Positions 18,484 through 27,053 of a stretch of 61,084 nucleotides of DNA are shown one piece after another. Below the pieces are notes generated by a model. That model was not told the DNA's origin. It saw only the letters and a program-made list of their open reading frames with translations, and made no database searches. Both the position numbers and the translations under genes were made by a program. Position 1 is the first letter of the stretch, and the number at the start of each line of letters is the position of its first letter. Origin of the DNA: an uncultured Thermoguttaceae bacterium (GTDB lineage Bacteria; Planctomycetota; Planctomycetia; Pirellulales; Thermoguttaceae); contig CALIRO010000008.1 in the NCBI GenBank assembly GCA_938042245.1, positions 1 to 61,084 on the forward strand, given 5' to 3'.

Positions 18484-20367
18484 ATGCGATGCGGGTGGAA
18501 AGTAGCGTTGGTCATCTGCGTTTTGGGGATTGCTGGGTTCGCTCTGGCGGCAGCGCAACGTTTCGATGGGAATGGGCCTGGACAATACTTCCAAGCCACA
18601 GGGTATGACGGGGGACGGGAGGGTCGGATGCTGGCCATGGCGGAAATCCCCCCGGGCGGACTGGACACCTCCCATCCCAGAACCAAGGACTGGCGCAATA
18701 TCCGCACCGGCTCCCCAATCCCGGATGAAAACTACTGTGATCAGCCCTATGTGGTCGTCCTGCCCGATGGCAAATGGCTATGTGTGATGACCACCGGCAA
18801 AGGCAAAGAGGGCGATAAAGGTCAGCATGTGGTTTCCACCATCAGCGCCGATCTGGGCAAAACCTGGTCCCCATTAACCGATATTGAACCGGCCGATGGA
18901 CCGGAGGCCTCCTGGGCAGTGCCGCTGGTGACCCCATCCGGGCGGATTTACGTCTTTTACACCTATAACGGCGATCAGATCGCCGCTTTGGGCAACCGGA
19001 AAATTCGGGCCGACATGCTCGGCTGGTACGTGTTCAAATATTCGGACGACGGCGGACGAACTTGGTCGAAACAGCGCTACCGCCTGCCGATGCGGCTGAC
19101 GGCCTGCGATCGGACCAACGATTGGCAAGGCAAGGTGCAGATCTTCTGGGGAATCGATAAACCCAACCTTGTGGGCAACGACGTGGTCTTTGCCTTTACC
19201 AAGCTTGGCCGATATATGTTGGAGATGGGCGAAGGCTGGTTGTTCCGCTCGCCGAACCTGTTGACCGAGCCGGACCCAACGAAAATCCAGTGGCACATGC
19301 TGCCCGAAGGGGAACGTGGCATTCGGGCCGATGAGTTCGGTTCGGTACAGGAGGAACATAACATTGTTCCGCTCAGCGACGGCTCGCTTTACTGTGTGTA
19401 TCGGACCACCCAGGGGCATCCATGCCACGCCTATAGCCGGGACGGCGGACGCAGCTGGAGCAAGCCCGAACCGATGACCTACCGCCCCGGAGGCCGACGG
19501 ATCAAACATCCCCGGGCTTGTCCGATGGTCTGGCGCACCCAAGAAGGCACATATCTCTTCTGGTTCCATAATCACGGTGGACGAACCTTTCTGGACCGAA
19601 ATCCGGTCTGGATTGCCGGCGGCATCGAACGCAATGGACACATTCATTGGAGCCAACCCGAAATCCTCCTTTATGATCCCGATCCGCACGTACGGATCAG
19701 TTATCCGGACCTGATCGAACAGGACGGACGCTACTGGGTTTCGGAAACCCAAAAAACCATCGCCCGCATTCATTCGATTGATAAAACTCTTCTGGAAGGC
19801 CTCTGGCGGCAAGGGGAAGTCAAAACGGTCAGCCGAAAAGGCTTGCTCTTGGATGCAGGGGCCGAACAGATCGCCGCCGGGGAAGCCCACCTGCCGGGTC
19901 CGATCGATCTAGGACGCACAGGCGGAGTGTCGGTGGAGGTGTGGGTCCGACTGAACCGACTGGAATCCGGCCAGACCCTGGTAGATTGCCGGGACCGCAA
20001 CGGCGCGGGAATACGCCTGGCCACTACAGAACAAAAAACCGTTCGGCTTGAACTGAGCGACGGGCGCTGCTCGGCCGCTTGGGATACGGACCCCGGCGCA
20101 GTGCAACCTGGAAAACTCCACCATATTGTGGCCATCGTAGATGATGGGCCGAGGGTGATTTGTTTTGTCGTAGATGGCCGTTTGTGCGACGGGGGAGAGG
20201 ATCGGCAATTCGGCTGGGGTCGGTACAGCAGCGATCTGGGCGATGTGAGCGGCACGCAAAAACCGCTGCTAGGGCTTTCGCTGCAAGGAGAGTTGCTTCG
20301 GGTGCGGCTCTACGATCGGGCGTTGCGCATCTCGGAAGCCGTGGCTCATTTTCACGCTGGCCCATGA
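18484..20367 (+). CDS. Exported sialidase-like BNR-repeat protein with C-terminal LamG-type domain
   Basis: After a signal peptide (VALVICVLGIAGFALAAAQ) the protein shows a six-blade sialidase fold with Asp-box motifs SADLGKTWS, SDDGGRTWSK and SRDGGRSWSK. The C-terminal part (from about residue 495) resembles a concanavalin A/LamG domain (GGVSVEVWVRLNRLESGQTL, then HHIVAIVDDG). A glycosidase or polysaccharide-binding role outside the cytoplasm is likely. True sialidase activity is not certain, because the catalytic arginine triad was not traced. I chose ATG 18484 (AAGGA upstream, signal peptide at once); GTG 18436, with AGGAGG 13 bases upstream, and ATG 18379 are alternatives. Confidence 0.85.
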   Translation: MRCGWKVALVICVLGIAGFALAAAQRFDGNGPGQYFQATGYDGGREGRMLAMAEIPPGGLDTSHPRTKDWRNIRTGSPIPDENYCDQPYVVVLPDGKWLCVMTTGKGKEGDKGQHVVSTISADLGKTWSPLTDIEPADGPEASWAVPLVTPSGRIYVFYTYNGDQIAALGNRKIRADMLGWYVFKYSDDGGRTWSKQRYRLPMRLTACDRTNDWQGKVQIFWGIDKPNLVGNDVVFAFTKLGRYMLEMGEGWLFRSPNLLTEPDPTKIQWHMLPEGERGIRADEFGSVQEEHNIVPLSDGSLYCVYRTTQGHPCHAYSRDGGRSWSKPEPMTYRPGGRRIKHPRACPMVWRTQEGTYLFWFHNHGGRTFLDRNPVWIAGGIERNGHIHWSQPEILLYDPDPHVRISYPDLIEQDGRYWVSETQKTIARIHSIDKTLLEGLWRQGEVKTVSRKGLLLDAGAEQIAAGEAHLPGPIDLGRTGGVSVEVWVRLNRLESGQTLVDCRDRNGAGIRLATTEQKTVRLELSDGRCSAAWDTDPGAVQPGKLHHIVAIVDDGPRVICFVVDGRLCDGGEDRQFGWGRYSSDLGDVSGTQKPLLGLSLQGELLRVRLYDRALRISEAVAHFHAGP

Positions 20368-20432
20368 GGGCAAACCAAAACAACTCCTTTAGGGTCAAAA
20401 TCGGCATCCTTTTTCGAGGAACGAAAGCTACT

Positions 20433-21560
20433 TCATTTGGCTGCCGATTCCTGAGAATCTTTGACATTCAAGGCCCTATGCACTCTTTCTCGATAGTTTT
20501 CGATTGCATGGTCGCGGAGCCAAGAAAGATTGCCCTTTAGCGATCCTCCCCTAGAGACGCGATCTGCCTTACGCAGAGCGGCTTTGAACTGTTCAAATTC
20601 CTCTAGGGACATTGGGACAAGTGGATCTTCAGCGTCTTCCGGAGTCGCCCCTTTTAAGGGAGCACTGCGGGGGGGAAACCGGAGGGGCGCAAAACGCTCG
20701 ATCTGGCCGTCATGAAACCAGATCCTCGCGCCGCAATGGACATAGGTCGGGGGAACTCGCGGTACAATGTCTTTGCCGTTCCCAAAATAGGTATAACGGC
20801 TTGCCAATCGTTGATTCAAATAATTGCTAAGTTGCGGTTGAGCGACCATCGGTTGGCCGAACGTGAGCACGCCGCTTATCTGGAACGTTTCGTTTTCGAT
20901 CAAGTCGTATGCGCACACCAGGGCCAGCGCCCCGCCCAAACTGTGGCCTGTAATCCATAGATGTTTCGGCGGCCTTTCCTTCAAACGAGCCAGTATCTGC
21001 GATCGGAGTGACTGGGCGGGGGTGGGGGTAGTATGGTAGGCCTCGTAGAAACCTTTATGGATAGTCCCATGCGGAGTATCGGCGGTCCGGCAGTCCAAGT
21101 TGACCAGCCAATCGGCCAGGTCGTCCGTGCCGCGGAAAACCACCACGGTTATCTCCTCCCCACAGACGAGATAGGCGACCATGCTTTCAGCAATGGCTGG
21201 CTGCACTTCTTTCAGCCCCATCTCATGGAACGCCTGTTCGGCATTTTGGGACGCTTGGGGATTTTTGGGCGTCTGTTCGGATTCTTTGGGCGGCAGATAG
21301 GCGTTCTGGCACATCAGGGCCAGAAGTTCGACGATCTGCCAATCCGGCGCCTTTTCGGAGTCCCATTCGCCGCGGAGCTTTTCCAATGAATGGCGCGGAG
21401 GACTGTCTTTGGAATCAGGGGGCACAGGTTCGACCTTTCTTGCAGGGGGGGGCTGGCAACCTAAACAGCAAAGTATCCAGGCGAAAACGCCGACCAACAG
21501 CCAAGGCGATCTATGCCCCCGCAGCCACGCCGGACGAATCCATGTCAGGGCCGGTTGCAT
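20433..21560 (-). CDS. Class 3 lipase-like lipoprotein
   Basis: The protein carries a lipoprotein signal with lipobox CLGC near residue 35 and a class 3 lipase domain (PF01764). VVVFRGTDDLADWL gives the oxyanion strand, GHSLGGALAL the nucleophile serine, and GKDIVPRVPP the aspartate region. WFHDGQ may supply the histidine. It probably hydrolyses acylglycerols or other esters at the envelope. ATG 21560 is preceded by AAGGAG; a TTG start three codons upstream is less likely. It converges with the sialidase-like gene. Confidence 0.88.
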   Translation of the reverse strand: MQPALTWIRPAWLRGHRSPWLLVGVFAWILCCLGCQPPPARKVEPVPPDSKDSPPRHSLEKLRGEWDSEKAPDWQIVELLALMCQNAYLPPKESEQTPKNPQASQNAEQAFHEMGLKEVQPAIAESMVAYLVCGEEITVVVFRGTDDLADWLVNLDCRTADTPHGTIHKGFYEAYHTTPTPAQSLRSQILARLKERPPKHLWITGHSLGGALALVCAYDLIENETFQISGVLTFGQPMVAQPQLSNYLNQRLASRYTYFGNGKDIVPRVPPTYVHCGARIWFHDGQIERFAPLRFPPRSAPLKGATPEDAEDPLVPMSLEEFEQFKAALRKADRVSRGGSLKGNLSWLRDHAIENYRERVHRALNVKDSQESAAK

Positions 21561-21610
21561 CGAGAACAACTCCTTTTTTCATCCGCCTTCATCGCACAGG
21601 CGTAAGTTGG

Positions 21611-22855
21611 TCAACTTGGCTTCAGGCCGGGCAGGGCGCAGGGGTAGATGCCGTGGGCGTTGGGCAGAGTGGGAGGCGGGGTTTGCCAGGTGCATTGGGC
21701 CGGACCAAGACGCTCTTCGGACTGGATGGCATCCTGCCAGGTGATCATCTGTCCGATATAGCTAGCCATTCGGCCCATCACCGCCGTCATACTGCTGGTG
21801 GCGCCATAGTCGCCCTCGCAGCGATAGGGGCCTTGGCCGCGGATACTAGCCATCAGATCATCATGCTCCCGCTGATAGGGATTGATGAGCCGCTTGGTGC
21901 GAAGCTCCCGGGGCGTCAGTTTCCCATACCCCCAAGGACCGGTGCCCAAAGTAAGTTGGCCCCGGTCGCCATGCACGGTTTCGGAAACATGAGTCCAAGT
22001 GCCGGGTTGTTGGCGGGCCTGGCAGATAAGGCGGACGCCGTTGGCGTATTCAAACTCCAGAAAATGATGGTCCCAGACATCGCCATTGCCGGGGCCAATG
22101 CGCACCTGTCGGCCGCCGGTCCCTTGGACCCGAAGGGGCGTCTGGCCGAGGACCCAATTGGCCACGTCGATCTGATGGGTGGCCTGTTCGACCAAGAAAT
22201 CGCCGCAAAGCCAGACAAAGACTCCCCAATGGCGGATTTGGTATTCCAGTTCGGGCATCTCGGGCGGTTTGATCCAGCCGGCCCGTCCGCCGCCGGGCAT
22301 GTTAAAATAGGTGCGGATTAGATAAACCTGGCCCAGAGCGCCTTGATGGATTTTTTCTATTGCCTCCAGATAGCTGGGCTGATGCCGGCGCTGGAGGCCG
22401 ACAACCACCGAAAGCCGCCGTCGTTGAGCCTCCTGGTTGGTCTGAAGCAGGCTTTGGTATCCGGGGGCGTCGATACAGCAAGGTTTTTCCATGAATACAT
22501 GTTTGCCAGCCCGGATAGCCGCCGCGTAATGGGCTGGTCGAAAATAGGGCGGCGTGGCCAAAAGCACCAAATCCACCTCGGCCGCCAAAAGCCGATGGAC
22601 CGCATCAAAGCCAGTAAACCGCCGCTCCGGCGGCACATCAATCTTTGGCCGAAGCTCCTCGTATTTGCTCAGGTTTTTTAAGGCTGTTTCGATGCGCTCT
22701 GGGAATAGATCGGCCATGGCCACCAGCCGCACCGGCCCCGGCGTAAGCAAACTCTCCCGACAGGCGCCGGTTCCCCGGTTGCCGCAGCCAACCAGGCCAA
22801 TCCGAATCGTCTCATCCACGGACAAATGCACCTTAGGAATTGCCTCGGTTTGCAT
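21611..22855 (-). CDS. Gfo/Idh/MocA-family NAD(P)-dependent oxidoreductase
   Basis: The N-terminal Rossmann fold is clear: RIGLVGCGNRGTGA for dinucleotide binding, then VDLVLLATPPYFRPAHYAAA and HVFMEKPCCID, where EKP holds the conserved lysine. The C-terminal domain has WDHHFLEFEYANG and contains a candidate catalytic histidine. Such enzymes act on sugars, inositols or sugar derivatives; the substrate is not predictable. ATG 22855 follows AGGTGAG; a GTG at 22885 is possible. It lies 36 bp downstream of miaB on the same strand. No twin-arginine signal is present, so it is probably cytoplasmic. Confidence 0.9.
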   Translation of the reverse strand: MQTEAIPKVHLSVDETIRIGLVGCGNRGTGACRESLLTPGPVRLVAMADLFPERIETALKNLSKYEELRPKIDVPPERRFTGFDAVHRLLAAEVDLVLLATPPYFRPAHYAAAIRAGKHVFMEKPCCIDAPGYQSLLQTNQEAQRRRLSVVVGLQRRHQPSYLEAIEKIHQGALGQVYLIRTYFNMPGGGRAGWIKPPEMPELEYQIRHWGVFVWLCGDFLVEQATHQIDVANWVLGQTPLRVQGTGGRQVRIGPGNGDVWDHHFLEFEYANGVRLICQARQQPGTWTHVSETVHGDRGQLTLGTGPWGYGKLTPRELRTKRLINPYQREHDDLMASIRGQGPYRCEGDYGATSSMTAVMGRMASYIGQMITWQDAIQSEERLGPAQCTWQTPPPTLPNAHGIYPCALPGLKPS

Positions 22856-22891
22856 AGGACTCACCTGGAGAAGTCCTATATTCACGGATTT

Positions 22892-24349
22892 TTACTTAGG
22901 AGCCGAAATCGGCAGGAGCGGTAAAAGCATCTCACATTCCGGCTGGGAGGAGGAACCCCTAGGCTGTTCTTCTAAATGTCCTAGGAGGGTCGTAGGCGTA
23001 GCACCGGTAATCCGTACCATACGGAACTGTCCTGCCAGGCGTCGATCGCCTGGAAACACGACAATCCGTTCGCAGCGGGTTCGGCCAGTCAGTTGGAGGG
23101 TGGCTTGGGTTTCTGGGGCCTTCTGGCCGAGTTTGCTAGGGCCTTCGACGAGCACCTCCACCAGGCGGCCAATGAACTTTTGATTCTCTTCCAAACTGAT
23201 CTGGTTTTGCCGTTGGAGCAGTTGGTTATTTCGACGGCGTTTGATCGCTTGCGGCACATCATCCGGATAACACTCCGCCGCCTTGGTGCCAGGCCGAGGA
23301 CTGTATTTGAAAATATAGGCATTCTTAAACCGGGCCTCTTCCACCAGCCGAACCGTCTGCTGAAAATCCTCTTCCGTCTCGCCGCAAAAACCGACAATAA
23401 AATCGCTCGTGATGGCCGCATCCGGTACGGTTTGGCGAATGCGAGCCAGCATCTGGCGGTAATATTCAACAGTATATCCCCGCTGCATTCGCCGGAGGAC
23501 GGTGTTGGAACCGCTCTGCGCCGGCACATGAAAGCAAGGACAGACCTTCGGCAGGTCCCGCACCGCCTGCAAAAGCTCATCGGTCATGTGGCGTGGATGG
23601 TTCGTCAGAAAACGAATCCTGCGAATGCCCTCGATCTGATGGAGCTGGGCCAACAGGTCGGCCAGCCGAATGGTTCGTCCACCGGAATGATACTGGTAAC
23701 TATTGACTGTTTGGCCCAACAGAGTAACTTCCAGACAACCAGCGTCGGCCAATCGGTGGACTTCCTCCAGGATTTCCTCCGGCGGGCGGCATTGTTCTGG
23801 TCCACGCACCCGGGGAACCACACAATAAGTACATGCCTTATTGCAGCCGGACATGATCCGTACATAGGCTTGAAACGGCGGCTGCCCCGCCTGGGGCCGA
23901 CGAGGCGGATCGAACGGTTCAAAGCCAGCCAAAAGGGTCCGGCGATCGAGGCCTTCGGCCCAGGGGCTAACGGCCAGAACCGGCCCGGTGGCCCTCCTGG
24001 CTTGCGCCAGAAGTTCCGGCAGATGCACCAATTGGCCTGGTCCGACCACCAAATCCACATGCGGCGCTCGGCGGAAAATGGCCTCCTGATCTTTCTGCGC
24101 CATGCAGCCCAGCACGCCGATGATCTTCTGTGGATGCTGACGTTTGAGGTGTTTGAGTCGGCCAAGGAGGCTATAGATTTTTTCTTCGGCATGTTGGCGC
24201 ACGCTGCATGTATTGAACAAAATTATATCTGCTTGCCTGGTGCTCTCCACCACCTGATAGCCAAGCTGGCCGAGCAAATCAGCCACCAACTGGCTATCCA
24301 ACTGGTTCATCTGACAGCCGACCGTGTAAATATAAACCCGTTTCGACAT
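22892..24349 (-). CDS. miaB: tRNA-2-methylthio-N6-dimethylallyladenosine synthase
   Basis: This methylthiotransferase modifies i6A37 of tRNAs reading UNN codons. It has the three domains expected over 485 residues: UPF0004 (YIYTVGCQMNQLDSQ, cysteines at NTCSVR and GCMAQ), the radical SAM core with SGCNKACTYCVVP, and a C-terminal TRAM-like domain (LVEVLVEG...). The six cluster cysteines are all present. The Gfo/Idh gene follows after 36 bp. miaA is not in the window. Confidence 0.95.
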   Translation of the reverse strand: MSKRVYIYTVGCQMNQLDSQLVADLLGQLGYQVVESTRQADIILFNTCSVRQHAEEKIYSLLGRLKHLKRQHPQKIIGVLGCMAQKDQEAIFRRAPHVDLVVGPGQLVHLPELLAQARRATGPVLAVSPWAEGLDRRTLLAGFEPFDPPRRPQAGQPPFQAYVRIMSGCNKACTYCVVPRVRGPEQCRPPEEILEEVHRLADAGCLEVTLLGQTVNSYQYHSGGRTIRLADLLAQLHQIEGIRRIRFLTNHPRHMTDELLQAVRDLPKVCPCFHVPAQSGSNTVLRRMQRGYTVEYYRQMLARIRQTVPDAAITSDFIVGFCGETEEDFQQTVRLVEEARFKNAYIFKYSPRPGTKAAECYPDDVPQAIKRRRNNQLLQRQNQISLEENQKFIGRLVEVLVEGPSKLGQKAPETQATLQLTGRTRCERIVVFPGDRRLAGQFRMVRITGATPTTLLGHLEEQPRGSSSQPECEMLLPLLPISAPK

Positions 24350-24634
24350 AGCTTTTTATCTTTGAAAAAACAGACATTGGTAAAAAAGCTCTGGCCAGGG
24401 GGTGAACGGATTGCCTATGCTGGTCCGTTGTATCCATTTCTTTGGAGATTTTGGTTTCCCTCAGGGGAAGCATTCGCCAGAGCCAAAAAACTGTTCTTCC
24501 AGCCCTTTTTCTACCATCGGGAACTGACACTCTGTACACTCAGACGGAGATAAACCAAAAACCGTTCTTTCCGAAAGCCATTTTTCGCCGGAGTGTGTTT
24601 TCGCTTTTGGCAAAGCGGAGTTTTATCGGCCAGG

Positions 24635-24814
24635 TTACTGCTGGGAATTTGGGCTGGGTGCGGCAGTGGCCTTTTCTTTCCGTTTTCGTTGGGCGGCCAG
24701 TTGCTTTTGCACTTCTTCATACAGTTGGTCCCGGCGCCGGAGCATCAGCCGAACCAACGCCAACGCACAAAACAGCGCCGCTCCCGCCCATAATATAATA
24801 TCCCAGCGATCCAT
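24635..24814 (-). CDS. Small single-pass membrane protein (59 aa)
   Basis: MDRWDIILWAGAALFCALAL forms one membrane helix and is followed by a basic, Gln/Lys/Arg-rich cytoplasmic tail. AGGAGA precedes ATG 24814, which favours this start over the longer open frame. It lies directly downstream of yidD and rnpA on the same strand. Family unknown; the position suggests a link to membrane insertion, but that is inference. Confidence 0.6.
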   Translation of the reverse strand: MDRWDIILWAGAALFCALALVRLMLRRRDQLYEEVQKQLAAQRKRKEKATAAPSPNSQQ

Positions 24815-24866
24815 CGTAGGTTCTCCTAACACGGGGAGCCACCCCGGCCCCATCTTGAGGAACCGT

Positions 24867-25118
24867 TCAGGGCGGATCATACCCGCCGGGGTTCCAAGGA
24901 TTGCATCGGCAGATCCGCCACAAGCCTTTCAGACTGCCTCGAATGGCCCCGTACTTTTCTACTGCTTGGATGAAGTAATTGCTACAAGTAGGTTGGAATC
25001 GGCAATGTCGGCCTAAAAGCGGGCTAAGCGTCCATTGATACACTCGCACCAAGCCAATCAATATCCGGGCCGGCACCTGCCATATAAACCGGCCCAATTT
25101 CTGCCACCCACTATTCAT
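24867..25118 (-). CDS. yidD: Membrane protein insertion efficiency factor YidD
   Basis: The roughly 83-residue protein shows the family pattern: [35 protein letters not shown] and a [19 protein letters not shown]-terminus with the conserved cysteines. YidD is a peripheral inner-membrane protein that helps YidC insert proteins. It follows rnpA, its usual neighbour, but yidC is not downstream. ATG 25118 has only a weak ribosome binding site; a TTG at 25133 is possible. Confidence 0.93.
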   Translation of the reverse strand: MNSGWQKLGRFIWQVPARILIGLVRVYQWTLSPLLGRHCRFQPTCSNYFIQAVEKYGAIRGSLKGLWRICRCNPWNPGGYDPP

Positions 25119-25236
25119 CGTCGGCTCTGCCAACAGGGAGAGGAAAAGGCCGGGTATTTTCCATGAACGGAGTTGTCCTCCCTCCTCGGAAAAACACAGA
25201 ACCGGCCAAGGAGGAAGGCGTCTTTTCTTGCCGCCC

Positions 25237-25662
25237 CTAAACGTTTTTCGATGGGGAGGCGGGTTTGGTTCCTTTGGCCGAGCGGGCTTCTCGCTCTAGG
25301 CGAGCCTTTTGCTTTTGGACCTTCTCTTTTAGGCGTCGGCTCAACCGCCACAGCGATGCCTGCAGCGTTGGGAGCGCAGGATAGACCATCGCCTGGGGAA
25401 TAACCACCAGATCTAATCCCGCCGGCAATTCCCATTTATAAAGTCGAAATGCCTCTCGAATCAGCCGCTTCCACCGATTCCGAATGACGGCAGTTCCCAG
25501 TCGGCTGGAGACACAAATGCCCAAGCGGGGGTGATCCAGCTCATTCGCCCAGGCATACACAGCAATCCACTCATCCCCCACCCGACAGTTGGCTGAAAGC
25601 ACCCGGTCGAAATCCTTTTGGCTCCGAAGCCGATACTTTTTTGGAAATGTGTAATCCGGCAT
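25237..25662 (-). CDS. rnpA: Ribonuclease P protein component
   Basis: The protein subunit of RNase P assists the RNA subunit in trimming 5' ends of pre-tRNAs. The 141-residue sequence has [31 protein letters not shown] and RLIREAFR; the last two give the RNR-type RNA-binding helix. A Lys-rich tail follows. AGGAGG lies at good spacing before ATG 25662. rpmH, the usual upstream neighbour, is absent: only about 95 bp lie between this gene and the J-protein gene. Confidence 0.95.
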   Translation of the reverse strand: MPDYTFPKKYRLRSQKDFDRVLSANCRVGDEWIAVYAWANELDHPRLGICVSSRLGTAVIRNRWKRLIREAFRLYKWELPAGLDLVVIPQAMVYPALPTLQASLWRLSRRLKEKVQKQKARLEREARSAKGTKPASPSKNV

Positions 25663-25756
25663 GGTGACGCCTCCTGGGAGATTGACTCCCGCAAAAGGAA
25701 TAGGGTATAGTAGCTACTTTTCTCTGGCCCCTCGGCACACACCATGCAGGGGGGGC

Positions 25757-26719
25757 TTACCATCGCAAATGGGCCCGGAGTTCTGGCTGAGGATGGGCCT
25801 GGTCGATCTGCCGAAGAAGCTGAACTTCCGAGTCGGAAAGGTTCTTGGGTAAGACAATTTGGATCTCGGCATATAAATCTCCGGCCGGTTGGTCGCCGTG
25901 GGCGGGCACACCGTAGCCGGCCAGGCGCAGTTTTTTGCCGCTGGAAATGCCCGGCGGGATCCGAAGCGTTACCAGGCCGTGGGGGGTAGGAATGTCGATC
26001 TTGGCCCCGGCGGCTGCTTCGCCCAAGCTGATCGGCACCTGCACATATAAATTGTTGCCCCGACGTTGGAAACACGGATGCCCTTCTACGTGCACCGTGA
26101 CGAATAGATCCCCGGCCCCAGCTAAGCCAGGTTCCCCTTGCCCTTTAAGGCGGAGTTTTTTCCCCTCTTCGATGCCCGGGGGGATTTTCACCCGAATCGT
26201 CTCCAGCTGGCCCGAAGCCCGGCGAATGCGTAATTCGTGCTCGCCACCTAAGACGGCCGTGGTAAACGGGATGGAGATTTCGGTCTGGATATCCTGGCCG
26301 CGGGCGGTGCGGGTGGAGGTACCGGCCCGGCCAGCGGAGCGGCGGAACTGCTCAAACAGATCCCCTAGGCCGCCCGGCCCTCCACCGAACCGCTCCCCCA
26401 AAAACTGCTCCAAAATGTCTTCGAAGCCGCCCAGTCCCTCTGCGCCGGAGGTCCAGGTGTAGGTGTAGGTCCCCCCTGGCGAGGGGCCACCCCGGCCTAT
26501 CGTCTCAAACGCACTCCCATACCGGTCGTATAGCTCCCGTTTTTCCGGATCGTTGAGGATCTCAAAGGCTGCCTGGACTTCTTGAAACTTCTTTTTGGCG
26601 TCTTTGTCGTTGGGGTTTAAGTCGGGATGGTATTTGCGGGCCAACTCTCGGTAGGCCTTCTGAATCTCCGCCTGCGAGGCGTCCCGACGCACGCCCAAGA
26701 CTTTATATGGGTCTTTCAT
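25757..26719 (-). CDS. CbpA-type DnaJ protein (J domain, no zinc finger)
   Basis: The N-terminal J domain (YKVLGVRRDASQAEIQKAYR) has the HPD motif in RKYHPDLNP. A Gly/Phe-rich linker and two DnaJ C-terminal beta domains follow, with KIPPGIEEGKKLRLKGQGEP and its second copy RIPPGISSGKKLRLAGYG. No CXXCXGXG zinc repeats are present, so it is a type II, CbpA-like co-chaperone of DnaK. ATG 26719 starts MKDPYKVLGV; the upstream ribosome binding site is weak. dnaK and grpE are not in the window. Confidence 0.93.
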   Translation of the reverse strand: MKDPYKVLGVRRDASQAEIQKAYRELARKYHPDLNPNDKDAKKKFQEVQAAFEILNDPEKRELYDRYGSAFETIGRGGPSPGGTYTYTWTSGAEGLGGFEDILEQFLGERFGGGPGGLGDLFEQFRRSAGRAGTSTRTARGQDIQTEISIPFTTAVLGGEHELRIRRASGQLETIRVKIPPGIEEGKKLRLKGQGEPGLAGAGDLFVTVHVEGHPCFQRRGNNLYVQVPISLGEAAAGAKIDIPTPHGLVTLRIPPGISSGKKLRLAGYGVPAHGDQPAGDLYAEIQIVLPKNLSDSEVQLLRQIDQAHPQPELRAHLRW

Positions 26720-27053
26720 ACTCGGAGCCAAAGCAGCAATCAAAAAGGAAAGGGGCAGTCTATCTATGAGAGTCTGGTTTTTTTCCCTGACGGATCACCC
26801 ACAGAGACGCCCCAAAAGGCCGGTTTGGGAAAAAAAGCAATCTTCACCCCCATTGGGTGGGCAGGTACACAGCCCGCCGTTTCCAACATAATATCATTCT
26901 AAAGGGAATCTCCCCACCGATTCAAGCGGAACTGCCCGAGACGAGAAAATGCCGCTCTAAGTAAGCAAAGGCGTCGGCTCCGGCACCCGCCTCAGAAGCT
27001 GATTTTACCTGTGAGGATCGCCTACCGGGAGGTGGGCAAGGAGGAGTTTCGGT
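26720..27053. promoter_or_regulatory. Divergent spacer between the J-protein gene and priA
   Basis: The 334-bp region must hold both promoters. No CIRCE inverted repeat and no clear consensus -35/-10 pair were found by eye. AAGGAGGAG just before 27054 is the priA ribosome binding site. Confidence 0.4.

Noticed and set aside
18874..19890. 338-codon minus-strand frame inside the sialidase-like gene
   Set aside because: Antisense of a gene with clear Asp-box motifs; composition is not protein-like.
21386..22321. 311-codon plus-strand frame opposite the Gfo/Idh gene
   Set aside because: Antisense shadow; the Rossmann motifs on the minus strand decide.
23093..24553. 486-codon open frame on the plus strand opposite miaB
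   Set aside because: It mirrors the strongly supported miaB frame, has no ribosome binding site and no domain; it is a GC-driven shadow.
25663..25756. rpmH (ribosomal protein L34) upstream of rnpA
   Set aside because: The space is about 95 bp and holds no L34-like frame.
26720..27053. CIRCE element for the J-protein gene
   Set aside because: No TTAGCACTC-N9-GAGTGCTAA type inverted repeat is present.
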